A DNA stretch of 43,102 nt from an uncultured Oscillospiraceae bacterium (GCA_900540595.1 UQGL01000021.1:1-43102), one strand, 5' to 3'; counted from the first letter of the stretch, positions 8,648 to 17,965 are shown. The notes: generated by a model from the sequence alone, not told the origin. Numbers and translations: made by a program.

Positions 8648-9265
8648 ATGCCGCGCCTGACACAGATCAAGGAAACGAAAAAAGGCCGCTTTGCGCTGTT
8701 TTTTGATGGAGAATTTGCCTTCTCCCTCGATGAGCAGACTTTTGCCGATGCCACGCTCCATCAGGATGACCTGCTGGAGGACTGGCAGATCGAGGAGCTG
8801 CGCAAGAAAAGCGAGACCCGCCGTGCGCTGGACAAGGCGATGGACTACCTTTCGCTGCGCGACCATGCGGCGGGGGAGCTGTACCAGAAACTCTGCCGTA
8901 AGTTCGACGCCCACAGCGCCGCCTACGCGGTGGCGCGGGCGGGGGAGCTGGGCCTCTTGAATGACGCAGGCTTTGCCCGCCGCCGCGCGGCCGAGCTGCT
9001 GCGCAAGCGCAAGTCCCGCCGGGAAATCTTAAATGATTTGTCGGCCAAGGGCATCGACCGCGACACTGCCGCCGAGGTGGTGGAGGAGCTGTTTGCCCAG
9101 AACGATGACGGCGAAAGCCCCGAGCTGGAAACAGCCCGCGCGCTGGTCGCGCGGCAGTATGCGTCAAAGCTCGCCGCCGGTAAGCGCGACCAAGTCGCCG
9201 CCGCGCTGGCACGGCGCGGCTTCAGCCACGCGGTCATACGCGAGGTGCTATCCGGCGACGAGTAA
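8648..9265 (+). CDS. recX: Regulatory protein RecX
   Basis: A 205-residue protein expected to bind RecA filaments and modulate their activity. It is built of tandem three-helix RecX repeats: ALDKAMDYLSLRDHAAGELYQKLCRKF and AGELGLLNDAGFARRRAAELLRKRKSRREILNDLSAKGI are readable, followed by a third copy near the C-terminus (QVAAALARRGFSHAVIREVLSG). A short beta-rich N-terminus precedes the repeats. The start codon lies two bases after the recA stop, with no separate promoter, so both are made from one transcript. The identification rests on the repeat pattern and the recA adjacency. Confidence 0.93.
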   Translation: MPRLTQIKETKKGRFALFFDGEFAFSLDEQTFADATLHQDDLLEDWQIEELRKKSETRRALDKAMDYLSLRDHAAGELYQKLCRKFDAHSAAYAVARAGELGLLNDAGFARRRAAELLRKRKSRREILNDLSAKGIDRDTAAEVVEELFAQNDDGESPELETARALVARQYASKLAAGKRDQVAAALARRGFSHAVIREVLSGDE

Positions 9266-9278
9266 ACCGCACCGCACT

Positions 9279-9445
9279 GTAGGGGCCGGGCATGCCCGGC
9301 CCTCAGCCTGCCGATTGCATCCCCTTACCGGTTCGCAATGTAGGGAGGGGTCTTGACCCCTCCGCGGCGGCCAGAGGGCTGGCCGCCCTACAATTTCCGG
9401 CAAGCATCTGCCACCCTGCGGGGCGTCGAGGACGCCGCCCCCTAC
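9279..9445. repeat. Intergenic palindromic repeats, family B (copy 1, three units)
   Basis: Three hairpin units in the recX-rimO gap: 9279-9302 (GTAGGGGCCGGGCATGCCCG and its end), 9340-9391 (starting GTAGGGAGGGG and ending CCGCCCTAC) and 9414-9445 (ending GCCCCCTAC). GTAGGGGC at one end and GCCCCTAC at the other define the family. Similar units occur at 24515-24610, 34592-34669, 36500-36586 and 17902-17931. The open frame across this stretch does not look like protein. Confidence 0.8.
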
Positions 9446-9487
9446 AACCCTACGCAAACATACAATATTATATTAAAGGACTACCCA

Positions 9488-10828
9488 ATGAAAATTGCCA
9501 TTATCTCCCTCGGCTGCCCGAAAAATCAGGTGGATGCCGATGTTTTCTGCCATGCCCTCATCAAGGACGGCCACACCACCGTGGGCGACCCGGCCGAGGC
9601 CGATATCATCATCATCAATACCTGCGGCTTTATCGAGTCTGCCAAGACGGAGGCCATCGAGAATATCCTCATGGCCTGCCAGTACAAGCAGGAAAACCCC
9701 GACCTCAAGGTGATTGTTACCGGCTGTCTGGCCGAGCGCTACAAGCAGCAGATCATTCAGGAAATTCCCGAGGTGGACGCCGTGGTCGGCATTGGCTCCA
9801 ACGCCGCACTGCCCGCCATCGTCCGCCGCGTCTGTGCGTCCGGTGCCGGCCAGACCGAGAGCTACGGCCCCAAGAGCGATATGCAGCTGGGCGGTGCCCG
9901 CGTTATCTCGACCCCGCGCCACTATGCGTACTTAAAAATTGCCGAGGGCTGCAACAACGGCTGCTACTACTGCGCTATCCCGCTGATCCGCGGTGCGCTG
10001 CGCAGCCGTGAGCTGAACGACTGCGTAGCCGAGGCCCGCTGGCTGGCGGGGGAGGGTGTGCGCGAGTTGATCCTTGTTGCGCAGGACCCCACCGCCTACG
10101 GCGAAGACTGGGGCAAGCCGGGCGCGATCTGTGAGCTGCTCGACCGCCTGCAGGAGATCGAGGGCATCCGCTGGATCCGCATCCTCTACGCCTACCCGGA
10201 GCGCATCAGTGATGCCTTTATTGCGGCGATGGTCCGCAACACCAAGGTCGTGCCCTATCTGGACCTGCCCATCCAGCACTGTGATGATGCCGTGCTCAAG
10301 GCCATGAACCGCCGCGGCGGCCGCAGGGAGATCGAGGATGCGATCGCCCGCCTGCGTGCGGCCATCCCCGGCATCACGCTGCGCACCACCCTGATCGCCG
10401 GCTTCCCCGGTGAGACCGAGGAGCAGTATGCCGAGCTGTGCGACTTCGTCAAGACCGTGAAGTTTGACCGCCTTGGCTGCTTTGCCTACTCCGCCGAGGA
10501 GAACACCGTGGCGGCGAAGATGCCCAACCAGCTGGACGAGGAAACCAAGCAGCGCCGCGCCGACCACATTATGGAATTGCAGGCCGAGGTCAGCGCCGCG
10601 CGCGAGGGTGAGAAGGTCGGCAACACCTACGAGTGCATCTGTGACGGGGTGGACGATGAGACCGGCATGTACCTGCTGCGCACCAAGGCCGACTGCCCGG
10701 AGATCGACGGCAATGTGCTGACCCCCGCCGATACCCCGCTGGAGACCGGCGCGTTCTACAATGTCACCATCACCGATGCCGATACCTACGACCTGTACGG
10801 CTATGCGGAAGAAAAGCTGGAGGACTGA
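9488..10828 (+). CDS. rimO: Ribosomal protein S12 methylthiotransferase RimO
   Basis: A 446-residue radical-SAM enzyme that adds a methylthio group to the conserved aspartate of ribosomal protein S12. The N-terminal methylthiotransferase domain has the three cluster cysteines C10 (ISLGCPKNQVD), C46 (NTCGFIESAK) and C80 (VTGCLAERY). The radical-SAM motif CNNGCYYC gives C155, C159 and C162, and the C-terminus (about 380-446) is a TRAM domain. The SLGCPKNxVD start distinguishes RimO from MiaB. The frame is open from 9353 through a repeat, but ATG 9488 with AAAGGA upstream and the conserved MKIAIISLGCPKN start is the real one. It is followed after three bases by pgsA. Confidence 0.97.
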   Translation: MKIAIISLGCPKNQVDADVFCHALIKDGHTTVGDPAEADIIIINTCGFIESAKTEAIENILMACQYKQENPDLKVIVTGCLAERYKQQIIQEIPEVDAVVGIGSNAALPAIVRRVCASGAGQTESYGPKSDMQLGGARVISTPRHYAYLKIAEGCNNGCYYCAIPLIRGALRSRELNDCVAEARWLAGEGVRELILVAQDPTAYGEDWGKPGAICELLDRLQEIEGIRWIRILYAYPERISDAFIAAMVRNTKVVPYLDLPIQHCDDAVLKAMNRRGGRREIEDAIARLRAAIPGITLRTTLIAGFPGETEEQYAELCDFVKTVKFDRLGCFAYSAEENTVAAKMPNQLDEETKQRRADHIMELQAEVSAAREGEKVGNTYECICDGVDDETGMYLLRTKADCPEIDGNVLTPADTPLETGAFYNVTITDADTYDLYGYAEEKLED

Positions 10829-10831
10829 ACC

Positions 10832-11407
10832 ATGAATCTGCCCAATAAACTTACGATGCTGCGTGTGATACTTGTGCCGGTGTTTATGGTGTTTGCCGCG
10901 CTGTGCCGCTACGGTACACAGGACTTCAACGCAGGCCTTATGCTGGCAGCCGGCATCGTCTTTGCCGTGGCCAGCTTCACCGACTTTCTGGACGGCTATC
11001 TGGCCCGCAAAAACAATCTGGTCACTGATTTCGGAAAGTTCATGGACCCGCTGGCCGATAAGTGCCTGACCACCGCGGCCTTCCTTTATATGCTGGCGGA
11101 CGGTGTCTGCCACCCGGTCGTGCTGGCAGTCATTCTTTTCCGTGAGTTCGCCGTGGCCGGTGTGCGGATGCTCGCTGCCGAGACCGGCACTGTCATCGCC
11201 GCCAACATGTGGGGCAAGGTCAAGACGGTTCTGCAGATGCTGACCATCATCTTCTACTACTTTGTCGGCGCGCTGGCCGGCCCCACCGATGTCATGGCCG
11301 TCAGCCTCATCACGCAGATTTTGTGCTGGCTTTGCGGTGCAGCCACGCTGCTGTCCGGCGGCATCTACCTGTGGCAGAACCGCAAGCTGTTCATGCAGGC
11401 GAAGTAA
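10832..11407 (+). CDS. pgsA: CDP-diacylglycerol--glycerol-3-phosphate 3-phosphatidyltransferase
   Basis: A 191-residue membrane enzyme that makes phosphatidylglycerol phosphate, the committed step to phosphatidylglycerol and cardiolipin. The CDP-alcohol phosphotransferase motif D-x2-DG-x2-AR-x8-G-x3-D-x3-D is complete at residues 51-76 (D51, D54, G55, A58, R59, G68, D72, D76). Four to six membrane helices surround it. The N-terminus MNLPNKLTMLRVILVP is typical of PgsA rather than PssA. The gene is three bases downstream of rimO, a pairing common in Firmicutes, so the two are probably co-transcribed. Confidence 0.95.
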   Translation: MNLPNKLTMLRVILVPVFMVFAALCRYGTQDFNAGLMLAAGIVFAVASFTDFLDGYLARKNNLVTDFGKFMDPLADKCLTTAAFLYMLADGVCHPVVLAVILFREFAVAGVRMLAAETGTVIAANMWGKVKTVLQMLTIIFYYFVGALAGPTDVMAVSLITQILCWLCGAATLLSGGIYLWQNRKLFMQAK

Positions 11408-11448
11408 CAGCCGCCGCAAGGCAGTAACCCAATAAGGAGATCCCCACC

Positions 11449-13392
11449 TTGTCAAAGTGCAACCTCCCCACCTATTTTAAGAGCATCTACCGCAGGATGA
11501 CCCGGGCTGAGCGGGCCGTCCTGTTTCTGCTGTGCATTTTTGCTGTCAAGTTCGTATTCAGCACAGCCGCGCATTTCTTCACGCCCCTGCAGGGCATCGA
11601 CATGCTCGGCAGCGGGCGAAACCCCGTGGACCTCTGGCTGCTGCTGCTCTCCTGCACGGCGGTGCTGGGTACATTCTGCCTGTACCGCCGCGCGGCCGGG
11701 GCCGTGGGCGCGAGGCTGACGAAAGCGGATGCCGTCATTCTGGCGGTCTGCATCGTGCTGAGCACGGCCTTCTACCTGCACGCCATGGTGGGCCGCCAGA
11801 GCCTGTATCTCTGGGACAATGCGACCTACTACAACCTGCAGGTGCGGCTGGAGTCCAACTTTGCAGACGGCGTATTCACCGGCGTGGGGTCTACCATCTA
11901 TAAGACATGGTTCAATGACTATGCACCGCTCGTCATCAATCTGCTGGCAGAGCCGTTCTTTATGTTAACACCGCGCACGGCCAACACCTTTGCGCTGCTC
12001 TGCGCGCTGCTGATCCCCACGCTGGTCTACTACAGCGCATGGGTATTCCTGACGGTGCTGCGTCAAAAGCTGGAGCCGAGAGCCCCATATCTCTTTACGG
12101 CGCTCTCGATGGCGTTTGTGCTGCTGCTGCCGCTTTTGCACATTGCACTGTACCGCGGCATGCCCGATCTGCTGGGCGTGGCGTTTGCCTTTATGTTGCT
12201 TGCGCTGGGTGTCGGCTATGATTTTGCCCGCCCGGCACCCGCCCGGCTGGTCAGCCTTGCGGCTTTTACCGGGCTGCTGATGCTGACCCGGCGCAGCTAT
12301 ATGTTCACCGTGGTGTCGTTCTTTTTGCTCTATGGCATCTGGGTGCTGGCCCGGGCTGCCTGCACAAAGCAGGGCGGCGCAGCGGTGCGCTTTGTGAAAT
12401 TTGCTGCGGCATCGCTGTTCTGTGTCGGCGTGCCGCTGCTGCCGATGTTCTGGCGTATCGTCCGGGCCGATTACAGCGACCGCTATGCCACCTACCAGAC
12501 CGGCGGCTTTCTGGCAGAGCTTAACAACCAGCGCATCTATCTGGGCTGGCTCGTGTTCGGCATTATGCTGATCGGCATACTATACGGACTGTATAAAAAG
12601 CAGACGCGCTCCCTCGCGGTGCTGTCTGCGGTCGGTGCAGTCCTGACGGTGCTGCTTGTCACCCGGGTGCAGAATATGGACGACCACCAGTCGCTGGCGG
12701 TCGCGCCGTTCTACCTGCTGGGCTGCTTTCTCTGCGCGCTGCTTGTAAGCGAGCTGCCGTGGGTGTGGCCGCGCCGTGCTGCTGCGGCTGTGCTGGGTGT
12801 GCTGTGCGGCCTCAACTTCGGGGCATGCAGCCAGCTTTTGCCGGTCATTCTGCCCAACGCGGTCAACAGCGGGCTGTATTTTTATGTTGACAGCCCCCGC
12901 AGCGATCTTGCGCAGGTGGCGGCTGTTAATGACTGGCTGCGGCAAAACTGCAGCGGCGCCAATTCAGCCTATATGATCTGCCATGGTGTGGTATACAGCC
13001 CGGATGTGTTCCGCGTTTCGGCCCTGCCGGACGAGACTATCCGCGAGATCCTGCCCTACGGCGCCTGCAACCCCGGCAACGATGCCTTCCCGAAGGAGCT
13101 GCTCACGGCACAGGTCGTTTTGACCTGTACACCGTTTGACCCCAACAACCATACCGAAAAGCTGAACGCGGCCTTCCTTGAAAATCAGGAGAAGTACGCG
13201 CCGTTTGAGGTGGGGGCAGAGTTTGACATGGGCAACGGCTATACGATCACGGCCTACCGCCGCATCAAGGCCCCCACCGCTGCGGAGCTGGACACCTACC
13301 GCAGCTGGCTGGCCGAGGAGGATGCGCGGTTCCCCTACAATTTCAGTGCCGTCTGGGACGCGCTGGCCGTGCAATTTGCAAATAACGGCTGA
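11449..13392 (+). CDS. Large polytopic membrane protein, possible GT-C glycosyltransferase
   Basis: A 647-residue protein with about 11-13 membrane helices and a C-terminal soluble region from about residue 480. It has the layout of GT-C enzymes, which use lipid-linked sugars: an amphipathic N-terminus, a first helix (residues 22-43), an extracytoplasmic loop with acidic residues (LWDNATYYNLQVRLESN, about 122-138, and a later WFNDYAP), then many helices. No exact family motif could be fixed, so the enzyme class is an inference. It starts at TTG 11449, eight to nine bases after AAGGAG; the first in-frame ATG (11497) would remove 16 residues. It may belong with the other GT-C-like protein at 14945. 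Product and substrate are unknown. Confidence 0.7.
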   Translation: MSKCNLPTYFKSIYRRMTRAERAVLFLLCIFAVKFVFSTAAHFFTPLQGIDMLGSGRNPVDLWLLLLSCTAVLGTFCLYRRAAGAVGARLTKADAVILAVCIVLSTAFYLHAMVGRQSLYLWDNATYYNLQVRLESNFADGVFTGVGSTIYKTWFNDYAPLVINLLAEPFFMLTPRTANTFALLCALLIPTLVYYSAWVFLTVLRQKLEPRAPYLFTALSMAFVLLLPLLHIALYRGMPDLLGVAFAFMLLALGVGYDFARPAPARLVSLAAFTGLLMLTRRSYMFTVVSFFLLYGIWVLARAACTKQGGAAVRFVKFAAASLFCVGVPLLPMFWRIVRADYSDRYATYQTGGFLAELNNQRIYLGWLVFGIMLIGILYGLYKKQTRSLAVLSAVGAVLTVLLVTRVQNMDDHQSLAVAPFYLLGCFLCALLVSELPWVWPRRAAAAVLGVLCGLNFGACSQLLPVILPNAVNSGLYFYVDSPRSDLAQVAAVNDWLRQNCSGANSAYMICHGVVYSPDVFRVSALPDETIREILPYGACNPGNDAFPKELLTAQVVLTCTPFDPNNHTEKLNAAFLENQEKYAPFEVGAEFDMGNGYTITAYRRIKAPTAAELDTYRSWLAEEDARFPYNFSAVWDALAVQFANNG

Positions 13393-13399
13393 ATCCCCC

Positions 13400-13428
13400 T
13401 TGCAACCTGCGCACACGCTGGCTATAAT
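13400..13428 (+). promoter_or_regulatory. Promoter of cysS
   Basis: TTGCAA (13400-13405), a 17-base spacer and TATAAT (13423-13428), 40 bases before the preferred cysS start. The leader is too short for a T-box. Confidence 0.75.
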
Positions 13429-13468
13429 GGAATAGATATCCCTACACAGAGGAAGGAATGTGCAAGCT

Positions 13469-14866
13469 ATGCAGATCTTCAATACGATGACACGCCGGAA
13501 AGAGGAATTCACCCCCCAGAAGGAGGGCGAGTACCGCATCTATGTCTGCGGCCCGACGGTCTATAACTATATCCATATCGGCAATGCTCGCCCGATGATC
13601 ATCTTTGACACCTTGCGCCGTTATCTGGAATACTGCGGCAGCAAGGTCTACTATGTCTCCAACATCACCGATATTGATGACAAGCTCATCAAGAAGGGAC
13701 AGGAGGAGGGAACCTCCATGCAGGAGGTTGCCCGCAAGTTTGAGGCCGAGTACATCAAGGATTCCGACGGCCTGAATGTCATGGCGCCGACCGTGCGTCC
13801 CCGTGCGACCGAGCATATTGGCGAGATCATCGGTATCGTCAAGGATCTGGTGGAGTCCGGCCACGCCTATGTGGCGCGCAACGGCGATGTCTATTTCCGC
13901 GTCAAGTCTGACCCGGACTACGGCAAGCTGAGCCACCTCAACCTCGATGATCTGGAGAGCGGCAACCGTGCCCTGCGCAGCCAGATGGACGATGATCTGA
14001 AGGAAGACCCCGCCGATTTCGCAGTCTGGAAGGCTGCCAAGCCCGGCGAGCCCTACTGGGAGAGCCCCTGGGGCCACGGCCGCCCCGGCTGGCATATCGA
14101 GTGCAGCGCCATGGCCCGCAAGCACCTTGGCAAAACCATCGACCTGCATGCCGGCGGTCAGGACCTGATCTTCCCCCATCATGAGAATGAGATCGCCCAG
14201 AGCGAGTGCGCCAACGGCTGCACCTTCAGCCGGTACTGGATGCACAACGGCTTCTTGAACATCAACAACGAGAAGATGTCCAAGAGTGCGAACAACTTCT
14301 TCACCGTGCGTGAGATCGCGGACAAGTACGGCTATGAGCCGATCCGCTACTTTATGCTCACGGCCGGCTACCGCATGCCGCTGAACTATACCGTTGAGCT
14401 GATCGAGAGCTGCAAGAGCAGCCTTGAGCGGATGTACACCTGCCGTGACAATCTCGATTTTGCTATCGAACATGCCCACGGCACCGATACGGCGCTGGCT
14501 GCCAAGTGTGAGGAGGCCCGCGCCAAGTTCAAGACGGCGATGGACGACGATCTGAACACGCCGGATGCACTGGCTGCCATCTTTGATCTGGTCAAGGACA
14601 TCAACACGCTGTCCGATGCCTCCGACAAGGCTACGCTGGAGACGGCCGCCAAGACCTTTGACGAGCTGACCGGCGTGCTGGGGCTTTTGTACAACCGCAA
14701 AAAGACCGACAGCATCCCTGCCGAGGTCACGGCGCTGGTCGAGGAGCGCGCTGCTGCCAAGAAGGCCAAGGACTGGGGCCGTGCAGACGCCATCCGTGCC
14801 CAGCTGACCGAGATGGGCTGGAGCGTTACCGACACCGCACAGGGCCCGAAAATTGCAAAACTGTAA
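13469..14866 (+). CDS. cysS: Cysteine--tRNA ligase
   Basis: A 465-residue class I aminoacyl-tRNA synthetase that charges tRNA-Cys. Zinc ligand C27 lies in VCGPTVYNYIHIGNARP, which also holds the HIGH-type motif HIGN at 36-39. WHIECSAMA and the KMSKS loop (NEKMSKSANN, about residue 264-273) complete the active site, and a helical anticodon-binding domain makes up the last 150 residues. Start: a GTG at 13460 is too close to the GGAAGG ribosome binding site; ATG 13469 gives the normal MQIFNTMT start and normal length. It has its own promoter. Unlike asnB in this window, no T-box precedes it. Confidence 0.97.
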   Translation: MQIFNTMTRRKEEFTPQKEGEYRIYVCGPTVYNYIHIGNARPMIIFDTLRRYLEYCGSKVYYVSNITDIDDKLIKKGQEEGTSMQEVARKFEAEYIKDSDGLNVMAPTVRPRATEHIGEIIGIVKDLVESGHAYVARNGDVYFRVKSDPDYGKLSHLNLDDLESGNRALRSQMDDDLKEDPADFAVWKAAKPGEPYWESPWGHGRPGWHIECSAMARKHLGKTIDLHAGGQDLIFPHHENEIAQSECANGCTFSRYWMHNGFLNINNEKMSKSANNFFTVREIADKYGYEPIRYFMLTAGYRMPLNYTVELIESCKSSLERMYTCRDNLDFAIEHAHGTDTALAAKCEEARAKFKTAMDDDLNTPDALAAIFDLVKDINTLSDASDKATLETAAKTFDELTGVLGLLYNRKKTDSIPAEVTALVEERAAAKKAKDWGRADAIRAQLTEMGWSVTDTAQGPKIAKL

Positions 14867-14878
14867 CCGATAACAGAC

Positions 14879-14935
14879 GCAGGGGCGGCCTTGCGCAGCT
14901 GCGCGTGTGCCGCAGGCTGTGCGGACTGCCCCTGC
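14879..14935 (+). terminator. Hairpin after cysS
   Basis: GCAGGGGC (14879-14886) pairs with GCCCCTGC (14928-14935), enclosing a perfect inner palindrome GCGCAGCTGCGC. The T-run after it is poor (CTTATTTGT), so termination may be leaky. Confidence 0.5.
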
Positions 14936-14944
14936 CTTATTTGT

Positions 14945-17893
14945 ATGGCTATGACGAAACAACGAACAAAACCGAATACAGCCCTCTGGGTGGTGCTGGC
15001 CTTGGCGCTGGCACTGCGTTTGGCGCTTGCCCTTGTCACCGAAGGCTACCCCTATGACATGAGCTGCTTTGTTGCGTGGGGGGATAAGCTGGCCGCCCAA
15101 GGCCCCGCCGCCTTCTACAGCGAGGGGTACTTTGCCGATTACCCGCCCGGCTACCTCTGGGTGCTGGGGCTGGTGGGGGCGGTGCGCGCCGCGCTTGGCA
15201 TCGCGTATGAATCGCGGTGGACCTATCTGCTGCTGGCGCTGGTGCCGTCGGTTTGCGACTGTGTGTCGGCGGCGCTGGTCTATGCGGTGGCCCGGCGCGG
15301 TACGGTGGGGCGGCAGATGGCACTGGCGCTGGCTGCGTTCACGGCGTTCGACCCGCTGCTGCTGTTCGATACCGCCGTCTGGAAACAGATCGATGGGGCC
15401 TTTACGCTGCCGCTGCTGCTCTGCTTCCTGCTGCTGGAGCAGCGCCGCTACCTGCCCGCCGCCGTCTGGTTCGGTCTGGCGCTGGCCATCAAGCCGCAGG
15501 CGCTGCTGTTCGGTCCGGTGCTGGCGGCCTGCTTTTTGGCGGGCATCGCGGTGGAACAGGACCGCCTGCGCGCCTTTGGCCGGTGCTTCGGCGGCGCAGC
15601 GCTGGCGCTGCTGGTACCGCTGCTGACCGGCATACCCTTTTTTGGTCTGGTACGGCTTGGCCCGCGCCTTGTCGAAAAATACACAGATACGATGTCCGGT
15701 TACCCCTACGCCAGCATCAACGCCTTCAACTGGCTTGCGGCGCTGGGCGGCAACTGGAAAAGCCTGTCCGAGCCTGCGCTGTTTGGTATGAGCTGGCAGC
15801 AGCTGGGCTGGGTGCATATCCTGCTGGTCACGGTGGGGCTTGCCTATTTTGCGGTATGCAGCAGCCGCAGCGGCCGTTTTTCGCCGCTGCTGCTGGCGGC
15901 CTACTACGGCATCGGCATCTTTACGCTCTCCCACTGCATGCATGAGCGGTACATGGTGCCCGGTGTGCTGCTGACCTTGCTGGCAGCGGCCCGGTGGAAC
16001 GACATTCGGCTCTATGCGGCGGGGGTGGGGTTGTCGTTGACCGGGTTTATCAATCTGGCGGCAGTCTACTCGCTGACCGGTACCGAGGACGAATGGCTGA
16101 CGAGTGCAACCAGCGCTACGGTTGCGATCCTGACCGGCCTTGGGGAAACGGTCTGCTTTGTGCTGCTGCTGTTTGCGGTGTGGGACATCACCCGCCACGG
16201 CCACACGCTGGCCCTGCCTGCCGGGCGTCTCAACGCCGCTGCAACGCCCGATGCCCAGCCCGTCTGGACCCGCCGCGAGGTGGGGGCGCTGCTGGCCCTG
16301 ACGGCGGCTACGGCGGTGCTGAGCTTTGCCTATCTCGGCAGCCGCACCGCGCCGCAGCAGCCGCTTGATGCCACGAACACCGCGCTGACCGAGACAGTCA
16401 CCCTGCAGGGGGACGCTGTTTCGCTGTGGGTCTACCCGGGCGTTTCCTTCGGCGGGCGGATGACGGTGACGGACGCGCAGGGAAACACGGTGTTTGAGAA
16501 AGAACTGGACTACGGCACCTGCTTCAGCTGGACTGCCAACGCAGTGACCGCCGCAGCGGGGCAGAGCCTGACCGTCACGGTGCAGAACGCCCAGATGTTT
16601 GAGCTGGCCTTCCGCGATGCGGCGGGCGGGCTTGTGCCGACCGTGGGCGGCGGTGCGCTGTTTGACGAGCAGGACGCCGTGCCCGATGCGATCAGCCAGC
16701 TCAACAGCATGTATTTTGATGAGATCTACCACGGCCGCACCGGCTATGAGCAGCTGCACCGGATGCCTGTCTATGAGACGACCCATCCGCCGCTCGGCAA
16801 GGATCTTATCATGCTGGGGATTGCGCTGTTCGGCATGACCGGGTTCGGTTGGCGGTTCTCCGGTACGCTGTTCGGTGTGCTGCTGGTGCCGCTGGCATGG
16901 TGCTTTGTGCGCCGCCTGACCCGCAGGTCCGGGGCGGCGGCAACGGCGGGGGTGCTGCTGACGCTCGACTTTATGCGCTTTTCCCAGAGCCGCCTTGCCA
17001 CGATCGACATTTACGGCACCTTCTTTATCCTGCTGGGCGCGTACTGCATGGTGTGGTACTGCCAGCGGGTGCTGACCGACGGCGTGCAGCATGCGCTGCT
17101 GCCGATGGCGCTGGGCGGCATCGCCTTCGGATTGGGCTGTGCAGCCAAGTGGACCGGCATCTATGCGGGGGCCGGGCTGGCGGTGCTTTATCTGGGCGTG
17201 CTTTGGGCGCGCCGGCAGCAGGGCCGCCCCGGCTTTTGGGCAGAGTTCCGTCTGGCAGCGCTGGGCGGGGTGCTGTTCTATGTGGTGCTGCCCCTCTGCA
17301 TCTATGTGGCGTCCTACCTGCCGTACTGGTGGCGCCAGCCGGATTTCAGCCTCGGCGATTGGTGGCGGTGCCAGCTTTCGATGTACAGCTACCACGCCAC
17401 GCTCAAGGCAACGCACCCGTTTGAGAGCCGCTGGTACACTTGGCTGCTGGGACTGCGCCCCGTATGGTACTATCGCAACGGCAGTCTGCCCTATGGCATG
17501 AAGGCCAGCATTGCGGGCATGGCCGGGCCGGTCATCTGGGTCGTGGGTCTGGCGGCGCTGGTGGGGCTGTTCTGGCATCAGGTCAGCGGGCGCGGCAGCC
17601 GTCAGGGCGCAGCGGTGCTGATCCTGTACGGTACCCAGCTTATCCCATGGATGCTTGTCACACGCTGCACCTTTTTGTACCACTATTTCCCCAGCTCGAT
17701 GTTCTGTCTGGCGGCGCTGGCCCTTGTGCTGGCCCGTATGCGCCACCGGGACTGGGCGCGGTGGCTGTCCGCAGGCCTTTGCGCCGCGGCGGCTGTGTTG
17801 TTTGCCGTCTACTATCCGGCTCTATCCGGTCTTCCCATCCCCGCATGGTGGGCCGACGCATTGGAAGTACTGCCGAGCTTTGGGTTCTATTAA
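14945..17893 (+). CDS. Two-module GT-C membrane glycosyltransferase (PMT/GT39-like C-terminal half)
   Basis: A 982-residue membrane protein with two GT-C-like halves. The N-terminal half (about 1-430) has an acidic first loop (GYPYDMSCFVAWGDKLAAQG), then FADYPPGYLWVLG and about ten helices, resembling GT87/PMT-like mannosyltransferases. A beta-rich, extracytoplasmic segment (about 460-585) follows. The C-terminal half (about 587-982) has the dolichyl-phosphate-mannose transferase signature: FDEIYHGRTGYEQL with the DE pair, then THPPLGKDLIMLG, then about nine helices. Start: ATG 14945 (or 14951); no strong ribosome binding site is visible. It probably transfers sugars from a polyprenyl-phosphate donor to a surface polymer or protein. 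Substrate and whether both halves are catalytic are unknown. Confidence 0.8.
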   Translation: MAMTKQRTKPNTALWVVLALALALRLALALVTEGYPYDMSCFVAWGDKLAAQGPAAFYSEGYFADYPPGYLWVLGLVGAVRAALGIAYESRWTYLLLALVPSVCDCVSAALVYAVARRGTVGRQMALALAAFTAFDPLLLFDTAVWKQIDGAFTLPLLLCFLLLEQRRYLPAAVWFGLALAIKPQALLFGPVLAACFLAGIAVEQDRLRAFGRCFGGAALALLVPLLTGIPFFGLVRLGPRLVEKYTDTMSGYPYASINAFNWLAALGGNWKSLSEPALFGMSWQQLGWVHILLVTVGLAYFAVCSSRSGRFSPLLLAAYYGIGIFTLSHCMHERYMVPGVLLTLLAAARWNDIRLYAAGVGLSLTGFINLAAVYSLTGTEDEWLTSATSATVAILTGLGETVCFVLLLFAVWDITRHGHTLALPAGRLNAAATPDAQPVWTRREVGALLALTAATAVLSFAYLGSRTAPQQPLDATNTALTETVTLQGDAVSLWVYPGVSFGGRMTVTDAQGNTVFEKELDYGTCFSWTANAVTAAAGQSLTVTVQNAQMFELAFRDAAGGLVPTVGGGALFDEQDAVPDAISQLNSMYFDEIYHGRTGYEQLHRMPVYETTHPPLGKDLIMLGIALFGMTGFGWRFSGTLFGVLLVPLAWCFVRRLTRRSGAAATAGVLLTLDFMRFSQSRLATIDIYGTFFILLGAYCMVWYCQRVLTDGVQHALLPMALGGIAFGLGCAAKWTGIYAGAGLAVLYLGVLWARRQQGRPGFWAEFRLAALGGVLFYVVLPLCIYVASYLPYWWRQPDFSLGDWWRCQLSMYSYHATLKATHPFESRWYTWLLGLRPVWYYRNGSLPYGMKASIAGMAGPVIWVVGLAALVGLFWHQVSGRGSRQGAAVLILYGTQLIPWMLVTRCTFLYHYFPSSMFCLAALALVLARMRHRDWARWLSAGLCAAAAVLFAVYYPALSGLPIPAWWADALEVLPSFGFY

Positions 17894-17901
17894 ACGGGAA
17901 G

Positions 17902-17965
17902 GGGAGCGGGCGGATATGGAATCCGCCCCTACGGCTGCAGGGGTCGGCGTCCTCGATGAGCCGGA
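17902..17965. repeat. Family B repeat, partial (copy 5)
   Basis: A GGAGCGGGCGGAT...ATCCGCCCCTAC hairpin (17902-17931), followed by a half unit GGGGTCGGCGTCCTCGATGA. It lies between the GT-C gene and the convergent pfp gene. Same GCCCCTAC end as the other B copies. Confidence 0.6.

Noticed and set aside
9353..9487. An N-terminal extension of RimO
   Set aside because: The extension is translated family B repeat; the conserved start and ribosome binding site are at 9488.
13442..17746. A 1434-codon open frame on the minus strand opposite cysS and the GT-C gene, and similar long antisense frames opposite other genes
   Set aside because: They mirror the codon pattern of G/C-rich genes on the other strand, are rich in His, Gln and Arg without any domain, and have no ribosome binding sites. 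The plus-strand genes are certain.
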